Origin: Odontocerum albicorne
Taxonomy: Eukaryota; Arthropoda; Insecta; Trichoptera; Odontoceridae
Reading direction: 5' to 3'
Assembly (NCBI GenBank): GCA_949825065.1
Contig: OX463848.1
Span: 41,186,766-41,250,765 of the forward strand
DNA: 64,000 bases
In this document: positions 31,676 to 43,190 of the stretch, piece by piece
How positions within the stretch are numbered: the first letter of the stretch is position 1
Layout of the letters: the number at the start of each line of letters is the position of its first letter
Notes under the pieces: model-generated
Told to the model about the DNA's origin: nothing
Databases searched by the model: none
What the model saw: the letters and a program-made list of their open reading frames with translations, nothing else
Position numbers and translations under genes: made by a program

Positions 31676-32315
31676 TCTACGTAAGTCTGCTTGGTGAAGT
31701 TTGGTAATATTTTGTGGTATACATACATAACAACCAATATAAGACTCGCTCCGTCCTTAGCATGCTTTAAGAAGCGACTGTAAAAACTCTTAATTTCTAG
31801 TCAGTAAAATAACGTGTTTCATTCCTGATTTTACTTTTCCTTTCCTCCACCATCCTTTTCTTTTCTTTTGATTGATGATATCTCACTTTATATGAAAAAT
31901 AATGTTCGGGTGATTGTCCGCATTTGTGGGGTTCGTGGACATGTGCTCACGTATATGTTTATGGATTTCGTGGAGATGGATAGTCATTTGAATGATTTAT
32001 GCGACCACGTAACTTACTTCATTTACTTTTGTCTGGTTGGTTGGAAGAGATTGCCACCTGGCAATAATCCCGCCAGATTGTATTGCAATAAAAGTGTTAA
32101 ATAAATAAATGACATATATTGAACTTAAATATACATATAATTATTAATTAATTTTAAAACAATGACTGTAATTTATTATTACTACTGCTTTTTGTATCTT
32201 CATGTTAGTTTAAGATAAAGTTTTGTATTATTTGTCAATAATTTTAAGTACTTGTATAACCTATCACATGTTCATTTGTATATAAAGACACTGTTGTGTC
32301 GTTAATTAAATAAAT
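31676..32315 (+). mobile_element. Repeat I, copy 1, split by a family-A insertion
   Basis: ACGTAAGTCTGCTTGGTGAA up to about 31725, and ATATTGAACTTAAATATACA to TTAATTAAATAAATAAATA from about 32113, align with the unbroken copy at 37382-37645. The (TAAA)n end suggests a LINE 3' UTR. No coding part is attached, so the element type is not fixed. Confidence 0.7.
31726..32112 (+). mobile_element. Family-A LINE tail inserted in repeat I
   Basis: AACCAATATAAGACTCGCTC, AAGAAGCGACTGTAAAAACTC, GATTGATGATATCTCACTTT, GGTTGGTTGGAAGAGATTGC and the end AAATAAATAAAT. It is a very short 5'-truncated copy. ACATA is present at both junctions (TACATACATA / GACATATATT), consistent with a short target duplication. 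Confidence 0.78.
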
Positions 32316-32870
32316 AAATATCACATCACGGCTGTCGACCCCAATCACTTACATGCAGGATCTCCGTAAATGTTAAGATATGTAGATTTCCATCCCAACT
32401 GTTTCCTTCACAGTACAAGTTATTTCTTCGTGTGGAGGGTGCCTAATGAGAGTCCACATGTCCTAGCTCCGCTAAGTGTTGGTATGGCAATGCTGCAATA
32501 TTCAGGACGTTTCACTCTAATTTCCCTGCGGTCTCCGTGTAATGGCTTCAGTTATAGATATTCATTGCCACGTACATATTTTATTGTTGCAAATAACTCG
32601 AGGCAAAATTAGACTGAGATAATTTTATACTGTATCGTGTTGTGACCTTAATAAAGTATGCTTGAATGACGGAAAGAACCGTACTTTAGTCATATACTCT
32701 GAGCAGAGCAAAATCAAAGTTGATGCAACTAGGGCACTTGCCTCAGGCGTGCTATTAGAAGGGCGCAAAAATCTACCGATGAATGATATAAAATAATAAA
32801 AAAATAAGGGTTCGAAAATCATTAAAAAACAGATTCCATCCATCCATACTGTCATGTTGTAACTCATGAC
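32316..32870. other. Unassigned DNA
   Basis: Less AT-rich than its surroundings. The short ORFs show no domain I recognise. Confidence 0.35.
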
Positions 32871-32874
32871 TGTG

Positions 32875-34175
32875 TATCGTACATATATACATATCATCAT
32901 GCCAGGTCCCTTGCGGGGTAGGCAGAGATAATAGATGTCCAAAATTTTCTAACCATGCACACAACTTTCTCTTCCATATTCATACATCTCGTTATGCAAA
33001 ATATTCTATTAATCATATTTCTCATTTAACCTTCTTTCAAAATCTAGTCCATTTGGTACAGCCACGTTTTCTTCAGTTAACTTCTTCCACGTATACCTTA
33101 CACTTTTGACTTATAAAATCGCTTTGTCATTCATTTTTTTACATGTCCAAACAATCTTAATGCTCCTTTCTTTCTTCTTCTTCCTAGTGTCATGTCAGGT
33201 CCCCCCCCCCCCCCCCAACGTTGAATATCACCTGAGAGTAAGCATCCTTGTCCCTGGCAACCTGAAAAAGATCCCAACGCTCCTTATACAAGTCCAATCA
33301 CGTATATTGCGGAGCCAGGAGATTGCCCTCCTGCCAACACTTCTTCGACCCTCTATTTTGCCTTGGATGATTAGGTGCAATAATTTGTACTTTTCTCCTG
33401 CAAGTACATGACCCAAATAGGGCACCTTTCGGATTTTAATATAAGTCAACAACTCTCTATCAACTTTGGCTCTTTGAAGAACCCTTGTGTTGCTGACCAT
33501 ATCCATCCATGGTATCCGTAGCATTCTCCGGTATATCCACATTTCGAATGCTTCCAGTCGGTTCATACTACCAACTTTGAGGGTCCATGATTCCAGTCCA
33601 TGCAATAACACTGACCAAACGTAGCATTTGACTGACCGTTGTCGAAGTTTCAAGTTTAGATTATCATCGCAGAATACGCTTCTCATTTTATTATAAGCCG
33701 CACGAGATGATTCAATTCTCCACTTGACTTCGGTTTCTGGGTCGAGGTCTTCCACTAGAACACTTCCGAGGTATTTAAATGTTTCCACTCTCTCTATATC
33801 AGCACCGTTTAATATAAGATGTGCTCCTGCGTGATCCTGCTGCCCAAACACCATGAATTTAGTTTTACTCACGCTCACGTTCAGCCCCAGCCTCACACCG
33901 GGTTCATTAATTCTATATACGAGTATAAGCGTTTGAAGGCCGTCAATACTGTCTGCCAGAACAACCGTATCATCTGCGTACCTTTAGGTTACTTAAAACA
34001 ACAATTTTATCCATGAATTTCTACTATCTTCATTTCGCATTCTCTTAAACATTGACATTCCTCAAAATTTCGTCAGTGCACGCATCTCCACAACAGTAAT
34101 CTTACTCTTGTTTTGCCAAGTCCAGATTTCACTTCTATATATCAAGGTATTTACATTTCACTTCTATATATCAAC
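32875..34175 (-). mobile_element. Family-E LINE, split by family B
   Basis: The 3' end is TACATATATACATATCATCA with GGGGTAGGCAGAGATAAT at 32880-32935, with decayed coding sequence up to about 33177. It resumes at about 33990-34175, where the minus strand reads LYRSEIWTWQNK and CVH-type remnants (family 'ALYGSE.WTL' and 'CLR'). A 26-bp segment (TTTCACTTCTATATATCA) is duplicated at its far end, where family C is joined. Confidence 0.55.
33178..33990 (-). mobile_element. Family-B LINE retaining the YADD box
   Basis: The minus strand begins RYADDTVVLADSIDGLQTLI, so the catalytic YADD lies at 33969-33980. It continues in one 222-codon frame (33228-33896): VSVSKTKFMVFGQQDHAG, TFKYLGSVLVEDLDPETEVK, VWSVLLHGLESWTLKVGSMN, EAFEMWIYRRMLRIPWMD and IKIRKVPYLGHVLAGEK. 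The 3' end holds a run of 16 C at 33201-33216 where other copies have about six. It is 5'-truncated immediately before YADD and cannot be active. Confidence 0.82.
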
Positions 34176-34520
34176 CTATAGAAGACTACTAGGAATTTCC
34201 TGGAGAGACCACATCACAAATGAAGAGGTTCTCCAACGAATCGAAGGAGGAAGGCACCTGCTCAGGATCCTGTCCGAAAGGCATGCAAGATGGATCGGTC
34301 ATATAATACAAGAGGGCCTCTTGCATGCCCTAATGGAGGGTATGACCGAGGGGCCAAACTCTAGGGGACGCCCACGCCGAGAGTATCTGGAGGACCTGTT
34401 GGTGGACGTGCGCTGCTCAACATATACAGATTTAAAAAGAGCCGCACAGGACAGGGGGGAATGGAGGAGAAGAGTTGAAATTGCTGCAAACCAGTCTTAG
34501 GACTGCAACTACGGAGAGAT
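34176..34520 (+). mobile_element. Non-LTR retrotransposon (family C), C-terminal end
   Basis: The frame encodes YRRLLGISWRDHITNEEVLQ, GGRHLLRILSERHARWIGHI, RGRPRREYLEDLLVDVRCS and AAQDRGEWRRRVEIAANQS, with its stop at 34498. It is nearly identical to the C-terminus of the copy at 51608-52609. Flanks share ATATCAA (left ...TATATCAA, right AGATATCAAGG), a likely target duplication in the family-E host. Confidence 0.85.
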
Positions 34521-34539
34521 ATCAAGGTGATAATGGAAT

Positions 34540-34855
34540 GAGCATCATGACTCCCATGATTACCATTGACGACTTCTATTCATCCTCCCTACACTCCACG
34601 GTTCAATGAGCAGTTGTTAAGGGTAGTACTATTACGTCCCTCCAACGCATTGGATTTCACCCCCTTTTGGGTTGTCTTTTAACACTATCAATAACCACAA
34701 GCTTCTCCAAACTGTCTCCTTAACTACGAGGAATATGTCCACAATTTCAGTGGACTTGTCGAAGGCATATTACCGACAATCTGTCAGTAACTCTCAGTTC
34801 TTTGAGAATTAAGATATAAGATAGTCTTGAAATCCTTCGACTTCCGATTACATTC
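34540..34855 (-). mobile_element. LINE (family J) C-terminal relic
   Basis: The minus strand contains SVKRQPKRG, then NPMRWRDVI, matching the 'GKRSRGR.P.RW.D.I' C-terminal motif of endonuclease/RT LINEs, with stops. It shares TTACCGACAATCTGTC and CAGTTCTTTGAGAAT with 40361-40395 and the CATGACTCCCATGATTACC stretch with 39200-39260. Confidence 0.5.
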
Positions 34856-35150
34856 AAATTGTAATTTTAGAAAGTTTATAATTTTTTCAACTATATTGTG
34901 AGGGCGCATTGTGTAATGGGTGATCTAGACGATAAAATATCTCATCCCAGCTCTGACTTTGTGTTGTTGCATCGTCATTGAAGATCGCAATATCCATAAA
35001 CTGCTCAAAATCTATTCACGACTCTTATCCAATAGGAATTCTGACACCACCGAAGAATCTTCTATAGTCTTGACTTGATGAAACAAAATAATAATTTGTT
35101 TTGAGGTTTTGCCGGTTTTTCGTATCAATTGTACTTGTACATAATCTTTA
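34856..35150. other. Unassigned DNA
   Basis: No feature was recognised. Confidence 0.35.
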
Positions 35151-35870
35151 ATGTTGTAATGCGCTGTTTAACTGAAGATACTAACGTTTCGATAACGTTG
35201 CACTTTGCATCGTCAGTGCTTGTTTGTAATCAACTTCGTCGTAAGTGGATTCACACCGGATACTTGCTTGATCCATCTCCTAAACATCGATCTCCTTTGG
35301 AGTCAAGCGGCATCTACAAATTCGATTGCCAGAGATGCGAGAAGATATACGAGTATGTAGAAAAAAAAGGTGAGGAGGTTGAACAAAACAATAGTCTAAC
35401 ATGAGAGAACCTGCAGACTCATAAAATTGGCTTTGGTCAAACACCTTATCAAGAAAGAGAATTGTTCCTCACTTGATCAACCAAAGAGTTATCACACCCA
35501 ATTAATCAAAGAGGCTATATAAATAAATAAGCGTCCAAATAATATAAACAGAGACGATGGGTTCTTCTCTTATCACCATGGTACCCCATAATTAAATCAA
35601 AGCGATGACCAAATGAAAATAAACAATCACTTAAATATTTTTTGAATCGCGTGCTTTTCCCGTGGTGGTGTGGATCCATGCGCCAATATCATGGTTAAAA
35701 CTCCGCTGCAGGCTAAGCTATATCGAGTTCGCATTAACTAATGGTGAAGTTGACGACAAACAAGCCCTGACGATGAAAATGGTGTTATTTTAGAAACGTT
35801 GACACGTACTCGTAAGTCAAACCACGCGGTACAATACTCCAAAAGACAACTTTCCTCTTCTAACAAAGCT
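35151..35870 (+). mobile_element. Penelope-like element, GIY-YIG endonuclease relic (second lineage)
   Basis: SGIYKFDCQRCEKIY at 35306-35350 matches the GIY-YIG core with the cysteine pair found in Penelope endonucleases. Downstream, in another frame, VKHLIKKENCSSLDQPKSYH (about 35437-35496) fits the 'HL...H' to 'IE' part, then a short acidic/aromatic end. The terminal block CTGACGATGAAAATGG, TTTAGAAACGTTGACACG closes it at about 35770-35815. Frameshifts and a stop at 35402 make it dead. The RT is absent. Confidence 0.65.
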
Positions 35871-37380
35871 GTCATCTACAAGTCTTTCCAAGTTGTCACC
35901 TCCTCACCATGCCACATGGACAAATAATTTTAATATATGCCTCATAGTGACTGTCAAGAATCTATAATTTATTTGAAACGCCTCAGAACCAAATCGTTTG
36001 TACTCTTACTAGTCGAAAGAATTCACAGCATCCAAAGCTACACATACGAAGATAAAAAAATGATAGAGTACCAACAGTGTATCATAAAAAGGGAAATATT
36101 TTTTCCTTTCACATACATACGAAAACAATCTGATTCTTGCAGCCTGTGCCGGAAGGGCATTTACTATATTTCTGTAAAAGGGAATGAATCAAGAGGTAAT
36201 ATTAAAAAAAGAATATGTCCACTAAATCAATTTGTTGGGAAATTGCAAAAAAAACTGTTTGCATTGAAAATATATGTTATGACATAATAATAAATTGTAA
36301 AAATATCTGAAATCCATAAAATCGCTTAAGTTGACTTGATTTGTTGTTTAAAATCGAATCATAATAATTAAAATAGTTATTCTAGTTTAAAATATGGACA
36401 TGATCCTTTTTGAATTAACAATTCTACTTTTATCTTTTTTTATTGAACAGCTCTGGGACATGATGTTTTTTGTTCGATTTCAAAAATATTTTACTTAAAA
36501 TAATAAAAAAATAATTGGGTAGAGTAATTTATTTTAATTTTAATCAAATAAAATAAGTAGTGTTACACAAAAAGAAGAAATATTACTATAAAACTATAAA
36601 TATATGTAGCTAGATAAAGCTGTATAATGGTATTATACTGCACGTTCGATTTAAAACTGACAGTTGCTGGTTAACTGGTATGAAGTTAGACACAATCGGA
36701 AAGCTACGATTGGTCAATTCGGACATGATCTTTTTTGATTGGTTTGAAGCCTGGACAAGATTCTTTTTGAAAAAAAAACACTGGTTTTTTATTATGAGTT
36801 TAAAATGATTTATGTGATTTTTTCATTGAAATTAAAATGTTAAACGGCTCCGTACCGTCGATAAGAAAAAAATCTGCTTTATCAACAATTTTTTTTTATC
36901 CGATGGACATGATCTTTTTTTAATGTTACCTCCTCAAATATTGAGGTAAATAAGACCAAGAAAAATTAATCTATGATTAGTATGCAAGGACTTTGAAACG
37001 AGTTTTGCAACAATTTAGATATTTTTAATATAAGTATATATAGTATTCGCCAGAATATCACAACAATATTAAGAAATAGCTACTAACTTTGTGCTCTCCT
37101 TTATTAATATAAATAACGTAATATAAACAAAACATTAAGGACAATACTTTGCCTCTGGAGTTGAGTAACCCTGCATCAACATGTAGGAAGGTTTTAATTC
37201 TGTAAAGCAACTTGCATTTCGTTCTACTAATGAAGCCATGTGTTTTCTATATCTCCATATCTATCCATAAAATTCCCACAAAATTCTCAAAAAATCCAAT
37301 ATTTGTTCTACGAATATATATGCGTTTTCCACTAAAACCAAATCCGAGTTCTTTACCTTTATAAAATAAGTCTTCGACAA
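35871..37380. other. Unassigned AT-rich DNA with a recurring GGACATGATC motif
   Basis: A 116-codon frame at 35937-36287 has no recognisable domain. From 36396 to 36925 the motif GGACATGATCTTTTTT or a close variant occurs five times (36396, 36456, 36721, 36753, 36905), spaced irregularly. No mobile-element signature was found. Confidence 0.4.
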
Positions 37381-37381
37381 T

Positions 37382-37645
37382 TACGTAAGTCTGCTTGGTG
37401 AAGTTAGGTAATATTTTGTGCATACATACATATATTGAACTTCAATATACTCGAACACATGATTATTAAATAATTTTAAAACAATGACTGTAATTTATTA
37501 TAACTACTGCTTTTTGTATCTTCATGTCAGTTTGAGATAAAGTTTTGTATCATTTGTCAATAATTTTTACTTGTATAACCTGTCACATGTTCATTTGTAT
37601 ATAAAGACACTGTTGTGTCGTAAATTAAATAAATAAAATAAAAAA
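37382..37645 (+). mobile_element. Repeat I, copy 2 (uninterrupted)
   Basis: ACGTAAGTCTGCTTGGTGAA, AACAATGACTGTAATTTATT, CTGCTTTTTGTATCTTCATG and the end TAAATTAAATAAATAAAATA. It gives the pre-insertion order for the split copy at 31676. Confidence 0.7.
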
Positions 37646-37649
37646 TTAA

Positions 37650-38460
37650 TAAATAAATCCTCAACAAATAAATCTGTCCATACACACTCTTACTTGTTCA
37701 GACCAGAAGCTTTTGGACCTCAGTGGAATGTACAATAAAATAATATTATACTTCTTCCTATTTAAAAGCACCCACATGTTATCTTTTTATAAATAAAAAA
37801 GCGCTTTATGTATTACGTCACGTAAACATATTATTAAATTATGAACCTGAGCTCTATAAGTTACTTTATCAATCATTTTGTGACATGTATATGGTATATG
37901 ATACATGTAAGGTCATATTTTGTGACATGCATATGGTATATGATACATGTAAGGTCATTTTTGGTTAGTCAAAAAAGCCAAGAATCATATTTTGAATAAA
38001 CAAATTAGGTTTTTACTTCTTGAAAAAAAAAAATAAGGCGGATAGTGCGAAAAAAATATCGTTTAGACAAATATTAACGATTATCATCTCATTTTATCTC
38101 AGACCCTTAAAAAACACCTTAACAAGGGAAAATTTCTTGCCTATGTCAGGATTGAAAAGATATCTCGAAACATAACAGGCGAATCCTTCAACCTACCTCA
38201 AAATCCTTCCATGACAACCTCCACGCCTTTCTTCCATAAATTAAGGATAACACTGCCACTTCCTCTCGCGTTAAGTGTTTCCTCTTCACATCCTCCCCCT
38301 TGGTCCATAATTTAATTCGGCCCTTCAGGGTCGTACCTGGCTGACAGAAAGCCGATCTCTAAATGCTGAAGAATCGTCGACAGATTTCGCGATACAAAAT
38401 GTACAATTTGTTGAATTATTAGATATTTTCCTGTATAAGTTTAACGTTTTTTTTATTATT
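37650..38460. other. Unassigned DNA with a 41-bp direct duplication
   Basis: TTTTGTGACATG[T/C]ATATGG plus TATATGATACATGTAAGGTC is repeated at 37876-37917 and 37918-37959. The rest shows nothing I recognise. Confidence 0.5.
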
Positions 38461-38464
38461 AAGG

Positions 38465-38760
38465 AAAAATCATCGTCATCCATTCTACCCCTTACTCAAT
38501 AAGGTCGGGGCTACAACGCTTCTACGGGATTGTTAGTTTTGGGGACTCTCGCAAATGGTTTCTCTGTCCAATTGAAAACTGTCGTCGCAGTCTCTTTATC
38601 TACCGAATCCACGTCAACTTTCTTCACGTTGGGCATCTTCTTCTTTGCGCTGCCTTAAATACTCGTTTTGGAATACGGTCAACCGGCATTCTTAACACAT
38701 TTCCTAACCGAGTTAACTATCATAGAATTTCTTAATCTTTTCATATTTGATTTTATATTT
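38465..38760 (-). mobile_element. LINE (family K) C-terminal relic and 3' end
   Basis: The minus strand, with stops, reads RMPVDRIPKRVFKAAQRRR (family 'GHV.RM...R.PK.V..A...GRR'). It then runs down to TTGTAGCCCCGACCTTATTG and AGTAAGGGG, a 3' UTR block common in insect LINEs. The GHV residues are damaged. Confidence 0.5.
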
Positions 38761-39194
38761 GATACAGGTTAAATCCGATACATTACAAAACGAGAAAATA
38801 ATTAAAAATCTTCAAAAAGCATAATTACAACTTGCACGATGTTTTTTTTTTTCGTAAAGTGACTCAGTTACTTTTACAAAGTTTATTCAGAAGTTCAATC
38901 CTCAATTTATCAACTGAAATATGGAAACTGTCTATACCGGAAAATATTCAACAAAGTCATTCCGTGTGTTAATACTTCTTCCTTTGTCAATTCAAAAAGG
39001 CTTTATTCAATCAATTAAAATCAATTTTCTTTGTCATGTAAGTAAGACACTTTTCTAGGACGTGAAAGGGCGGATTAGATTTTTAATAGTACTAACCTAA
39101 GAAACAATAGGCCCTAAGTTTATTTATTTTTTTATAACTAGGACAAATATATTTATTCATTCGTTGACAAAATAAACTAAACTGTAGTATCCTT

Positions 39195-40560
39195 TACATC
39201 CTGTCATGAAGCTCATGACTGAGAATCGTGCCTCCCATGATAGCCCTTGACAACTCATATCCACCCATCCCTGTACTCCCCACTTCAAAAAGCAGTTATT
39301 AAGAGTAGTCATGTCGCGTCTCTTTCTTGGTCAGTTCAAAGCATTGAGGGTCTTCCTCTTACTACCTTGATTAAAAAGTTTTAGGACTTTATTCATAAAA
39401 TCTAAAATACAAGTTTATTCATCAAAATTGATATGGTCCCCTTCAAAGTACTCCCCATCGACTGCAACGCACTTACGCCAGCGCTTGATCCAATCCTCGA
39501 AACACCGCTGGTACTCAATTTTCGGTATGTCTATCAGAGCCGTCTTCGATTTTTCCATGACATCCTCTCGGGTGCTGTAACGCGTTTTAAGTCGGTTGAA
39601 CAGGAAAAAGTTGCAGGGATTCTGGATAGAAGTCGTGTTGTTTTTGGTCAAAAACTAATGGAAATCATGTCTTTCGCGATTTCAACGCGGTCCTTTTTTG
39701 CATGTAATTGAGGTCTTTCGGCACCAGTTTTGCAGCGACACGTCTGAGGCCCAAATCACTAACCAAAATGTCTTGATCGGATCCATAAGCGATGTTTAAG
39801 TCCTCTGCCAGCTCTCTAATGGTCAATTTGCGGTTTTCGGCCAACATTTTTTTGATTTTATCGATGTTTTCATCGGTTTTCGACTGCCACTGCGTTCGTC
39901 ATCCTCGACCGACTCACGACCACTTCTGAAGCGTTCGTGCCACCAAAAAACCCTTCTCCAACATTTCCAAGGTCTGCGGACCGTTAAATCCGTTTTTCAC
40001 ACAAAATTTAATGCAAACTCGTTGATGCACAGTTGATGCCATTTTCAAACTTGTAAAAAATCGAAAACACGCACAAAGGTAGATATACTCAGTACAGCGT
40101 AACTTTTACAAATGTCAAGCTATGACGCTGAAGTTTAGAGTGAAGTGTCAATGATAGATGTGGTAACCTAACAAAAAAAAAAAAGAATTCCAATCGGGTG
40201 ACTGACAGCGCCACACGGTGGTCGGTCCTAAAACGTTTTGATCAAGGTAGTATGTGTCGTACTTACATGATTCAAGTGACAATCCTCTACAAACAGTCTC
40301 TTTGACCCCGAGCAATGTGTACAAATAATTGGAGGACTTGTTGTGAACAAATTTGTCGGTAATCTGTCGATGATTTTCAGTTCTTTGAGAATAAAGGCTT
40401 TGCCTTGTCATGGTATTTGTAACCCTCTTCTCTAGCATCACATTTTAAACGCGTCTATTCTACGTATTTTGCTTACTCTCACGTCTCCACGTCGTATATA
40501 AATATTGCGAAGTCAAGGTACAATTAAATGCGTTATCGTCGTTTTTTCCTTTACATATAA
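39195..40560 (-). mobile_element. LINE (family J), split by a mariner
   Basis: The parts are 39195-39361 (noncoding end, similar to 34540-34660) and 40252-40560. In the second part the minus strand gives RIDAF-type and then ILKELKIIDRLPTN sequence. CAGTTCTTTGAGAATAAAG is shared with the 34.8-kb copy. Decayed. Confidence 0.5.
39362..40250 (-). mobile_element. Mariner transposon, both ends present, internally deleted
   Basis: Inverted ends CTACCTTGATTAAAAAGTTT (left) and CTACCTTGATCAAAACGTTT (right, reversed) differ at two of 26 positions; TA is duplicated at 39360-39361 and 40251-40252. Reading leftward, the minus strand encodes ASTVHQRVCIKFCVKNGFN (start), a frameshift, WHERFRSGRESVEDDERSGS, LAENRKLTIRELAEDLNIAY and LGLRRVAAKLVPKDLN. 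After a deletion that removes most of the catalytic core come EKSKTALIDIPKIEYQRCFE and RKCVAVDGEYFEGDHINFDE. At 889 bp it is shorter than the usual ~1.3 kb. It is nonautonomous, but its ends look mobilisable in trans. Confidence 0.88.
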
Positions 40561-41990
40561 TAGGAACAATTATTAAATAAAATATATTGTATCAACATCC
40601 TGCAAATAAAACTAACGACTCGTCATACACATGTCTTTCAAAACAGCGTACAAAAAATACCAATACATAATACAGCACAGAAGTTTAGGTGCTTCAGTCC
40701 TTAAGGGAAGAGATGATGATGATTTGTTGATAAATAAAACTCGTTAGATCGCAATGTGGAAAAAAAGAGTCATTTATTTGCTAGACGTAGGTATTTATAT
40801 CATTTTAGAATGTGCGTGGGAATGCGCTCGCGATATGCCTACGTCTCGTTCCTGCGAATGCAAAAACGATTAATGTTGTATGTAGGTATCATTCAAATAC
40901 GGAACTGGCGAGACAAGCGTGGTGCGTTCTCGCTCTAATATGGAATGCGGTCCACTCTGGGCTATGGGTTGAATGGCCGGCGTGTGAACTTTGGACTTGT
41001 TTATTTAGATTTGTTGAGGAATGCAAAGGTCGCTTCATCGGTCATTGACCGTGTGTATGGATGCCCACAGTGGTCCGAGTGTGCAACTGAGTGTGCGACG
41101 ACCGCCACAGAAGCACTTCAATCAATAATTCAAGTTGTAAAAACGAAAAAAAGTGAATATATCTCAAGGTATACGAAACTTAAAAAATAGGGCACTTTAC
41201 TAATGATAGTATGGAATAACTAGTCAACCAGTCAATACCAAATATTGAAGAAATGCTAGAGAAAGACACTCCTGGACATTAAAATATCAACTAACACTAC
41301 TACTGTTAGACTACGGTTAGACTGGATATAAAGTTACCCAACTATTGCGTTTTCCCGAGCAATCAATTACAACATGCAACTATCATTAGCAAATTGCTAT
41401 TGACACATTAGAATTTGCAAAAGGTTTTAATGTTTCAAACGAACATTGCTAAAGTTCCTGTGTGTGTGGAAACCAATTTGAGCCAATATTTCTGTGTGAT
41501 TAGATTGAATTATCAAGGGTCAATAAACTCACAAAGTACTTTTTATTGCAGAAGTGTTATTCAACGTTACAAAATTTACATAAACATTGTAGCAATATTA
41601 CAACCATGAAGAAGAATTTTCAAAGTAAGCTATACTCGTATGCATTTCCAGGAAGGGTTAGTTAATTATTTTTAAAAGTTTATATTCTCAGAAGCCACCA
41701 TTCGAAACTTGAGTAATTTTCTTTTGTTCTTTATCTCTAGCGTCTCTCCAAGTGGAGTGGAGCCGGTGCAGCAGTACGGGAGTAAATGTAGATAGCTAGC
41801 AAACTAACTCCGTAATAAAAACTTTTCCTACCGGCAAAAAGATATTGAAATTCCTTCTTTGGATGGGATATGTAAGATGTAAGAAGGAATCACATAAGAA
41901 GTATCAATGAATTTTTCAAACAAAACTTAAATTTAGATTTTGTTCGAAGAATTTTTGTCGCGTAATACTTTTATTTTTGTTCGAATATTT
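40561..41990. other. Unassigned DNA including a GC-richer stretch
   Basis: 40800-41110 is clearly richer in G+C than its surroundings and carries overlapping short frames (for example 40945-41190, containing VYLDLLRNAKVASSVIDRVY). I do not recognise a domain, and no splice structure can be supported. It may be a host exon or an unknown element. Confidence 0.3.
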
Positions 41991-41996
41991 CAACTA

Positions 41997-42632
41997 CAAA
42001 TCAGTTTACTTAATAATAAAACAATTACAAATCAGTTTACTTAATAATAAAACAATTACAAATCAGTTTACTTAATAATAAAACAATTGCAAACCAGTTT
42101 ACTTAATAATAAAACAATTACAAATCAGTTTACTTAATAATACAACAATTACAAATCAGTTTACTTAATAATACAACAATTAAAAATCAGTTTACTTAAT
42201 AATAAAACAACTACAATACAAATCAGTTTACTTATTTTAATAATAAAACAATTACAAATCAGTTTACTTAATAATAAAATAATTACAAATCAGTTTACTT
42301 AATTATAAAACAATAACAAATCAGTTTACTTAATAATAAACTAATTACAAATCAGTTTACTTAATAATAAAACAATAACAAATCAGTTTACTTAATAATA
42401 CAACAATAACAAATTAGTTTACTTAATAATACAACAATTACAAATCAGTTAACTTAATAATAAAACAACTACAATACAAATCAGTTTACTTAATAATAAA
42501 ACAATAACAAATCAGTTAACTTAATAATACAACAATAACAAATCAGTTTACTTAATAATACAACAATTACAAATCAGTTTACTTAATAATAAAACAATTA
42601 CAAATCAGTTTACTTAATAATAAAACAATATT
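41997..42632 (+). repeat. 31-bp minisatellite (about 20 units)
   Basis: The unit is ACAAATCAGTTTACTTAATA plus ATAAAACAATT. Variants include ATACAACAATT, AACAATAACAA and a longer ACTACAATACAAATCAG type that recurs at about 42210 and 42468. The array ends abruptly at about 42632. Confidence 0.93.
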
Positions 42633-43190
42633 AAATATGTTGTACAAAATTTTGTGTGTAACAAGTGCTGTTATACTTACGCTTAAATAATCATAACTAT
42701 ATTAATTGAAATGTCAAAATTCTTGCAAAATGTTATTTTTAAATAGTCTGTAAGACAAGTTATCGTGACCTGATATTTTAAAAATTATTTAATGGTGGTA
42801 TTGATTGTTCAGACATTCTGGAGCTCGTGCACACAATAAACACACTCGTATAGATCGTTCAGTTTGAAGTCATTTTGCAATAGTGTGAGTAACAGTGCTT
42901 TTACAAAAACTTGTCATTTTATTTTTTTAATGAAGTGAAAAAGCATAAAAATAATATTTTATATTCAAACATTGAAATGAACACACACCATTTGTAAATT
43001 AAAAATGCTGTCAGCTAAAATTGTAATTATCATAAAAATAAGATGAAAGTAAGTTTATTCAACATATTTATTGTTTAGGCATGGCAGATTCTAGGAAAAA
43101 TTAAATAACAAGAATGTAATTTTTCAAAATTAAAAATAAATATAAGTACAAGTATTATAATGTAAAAATGTTCGTCAGTTTTTATTAGAT

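Noticed and set aside
32690..32770. Possible hAT end (CACTTGCCTCAGGCGTGC region)
   Set aside because: Looks like sequence seen in some DNA transposons, but no inverted partner or target duplication was found.
35937..36287. 116-codon frame
   Set aside because: No recognisable domain, signal peptide or homologue, and no supporting promoter or splice context. Could be chance; mentioned in the surrounding entry only.
41997..42632. CRISPR-like direct repeats (also 16755-17603, 46516-46960 and 49000-49580)
   Set aside because: Units are head-to-tail without unique spacers, there are no cas genes, and the context is eukaryotic. They are minisatellites.
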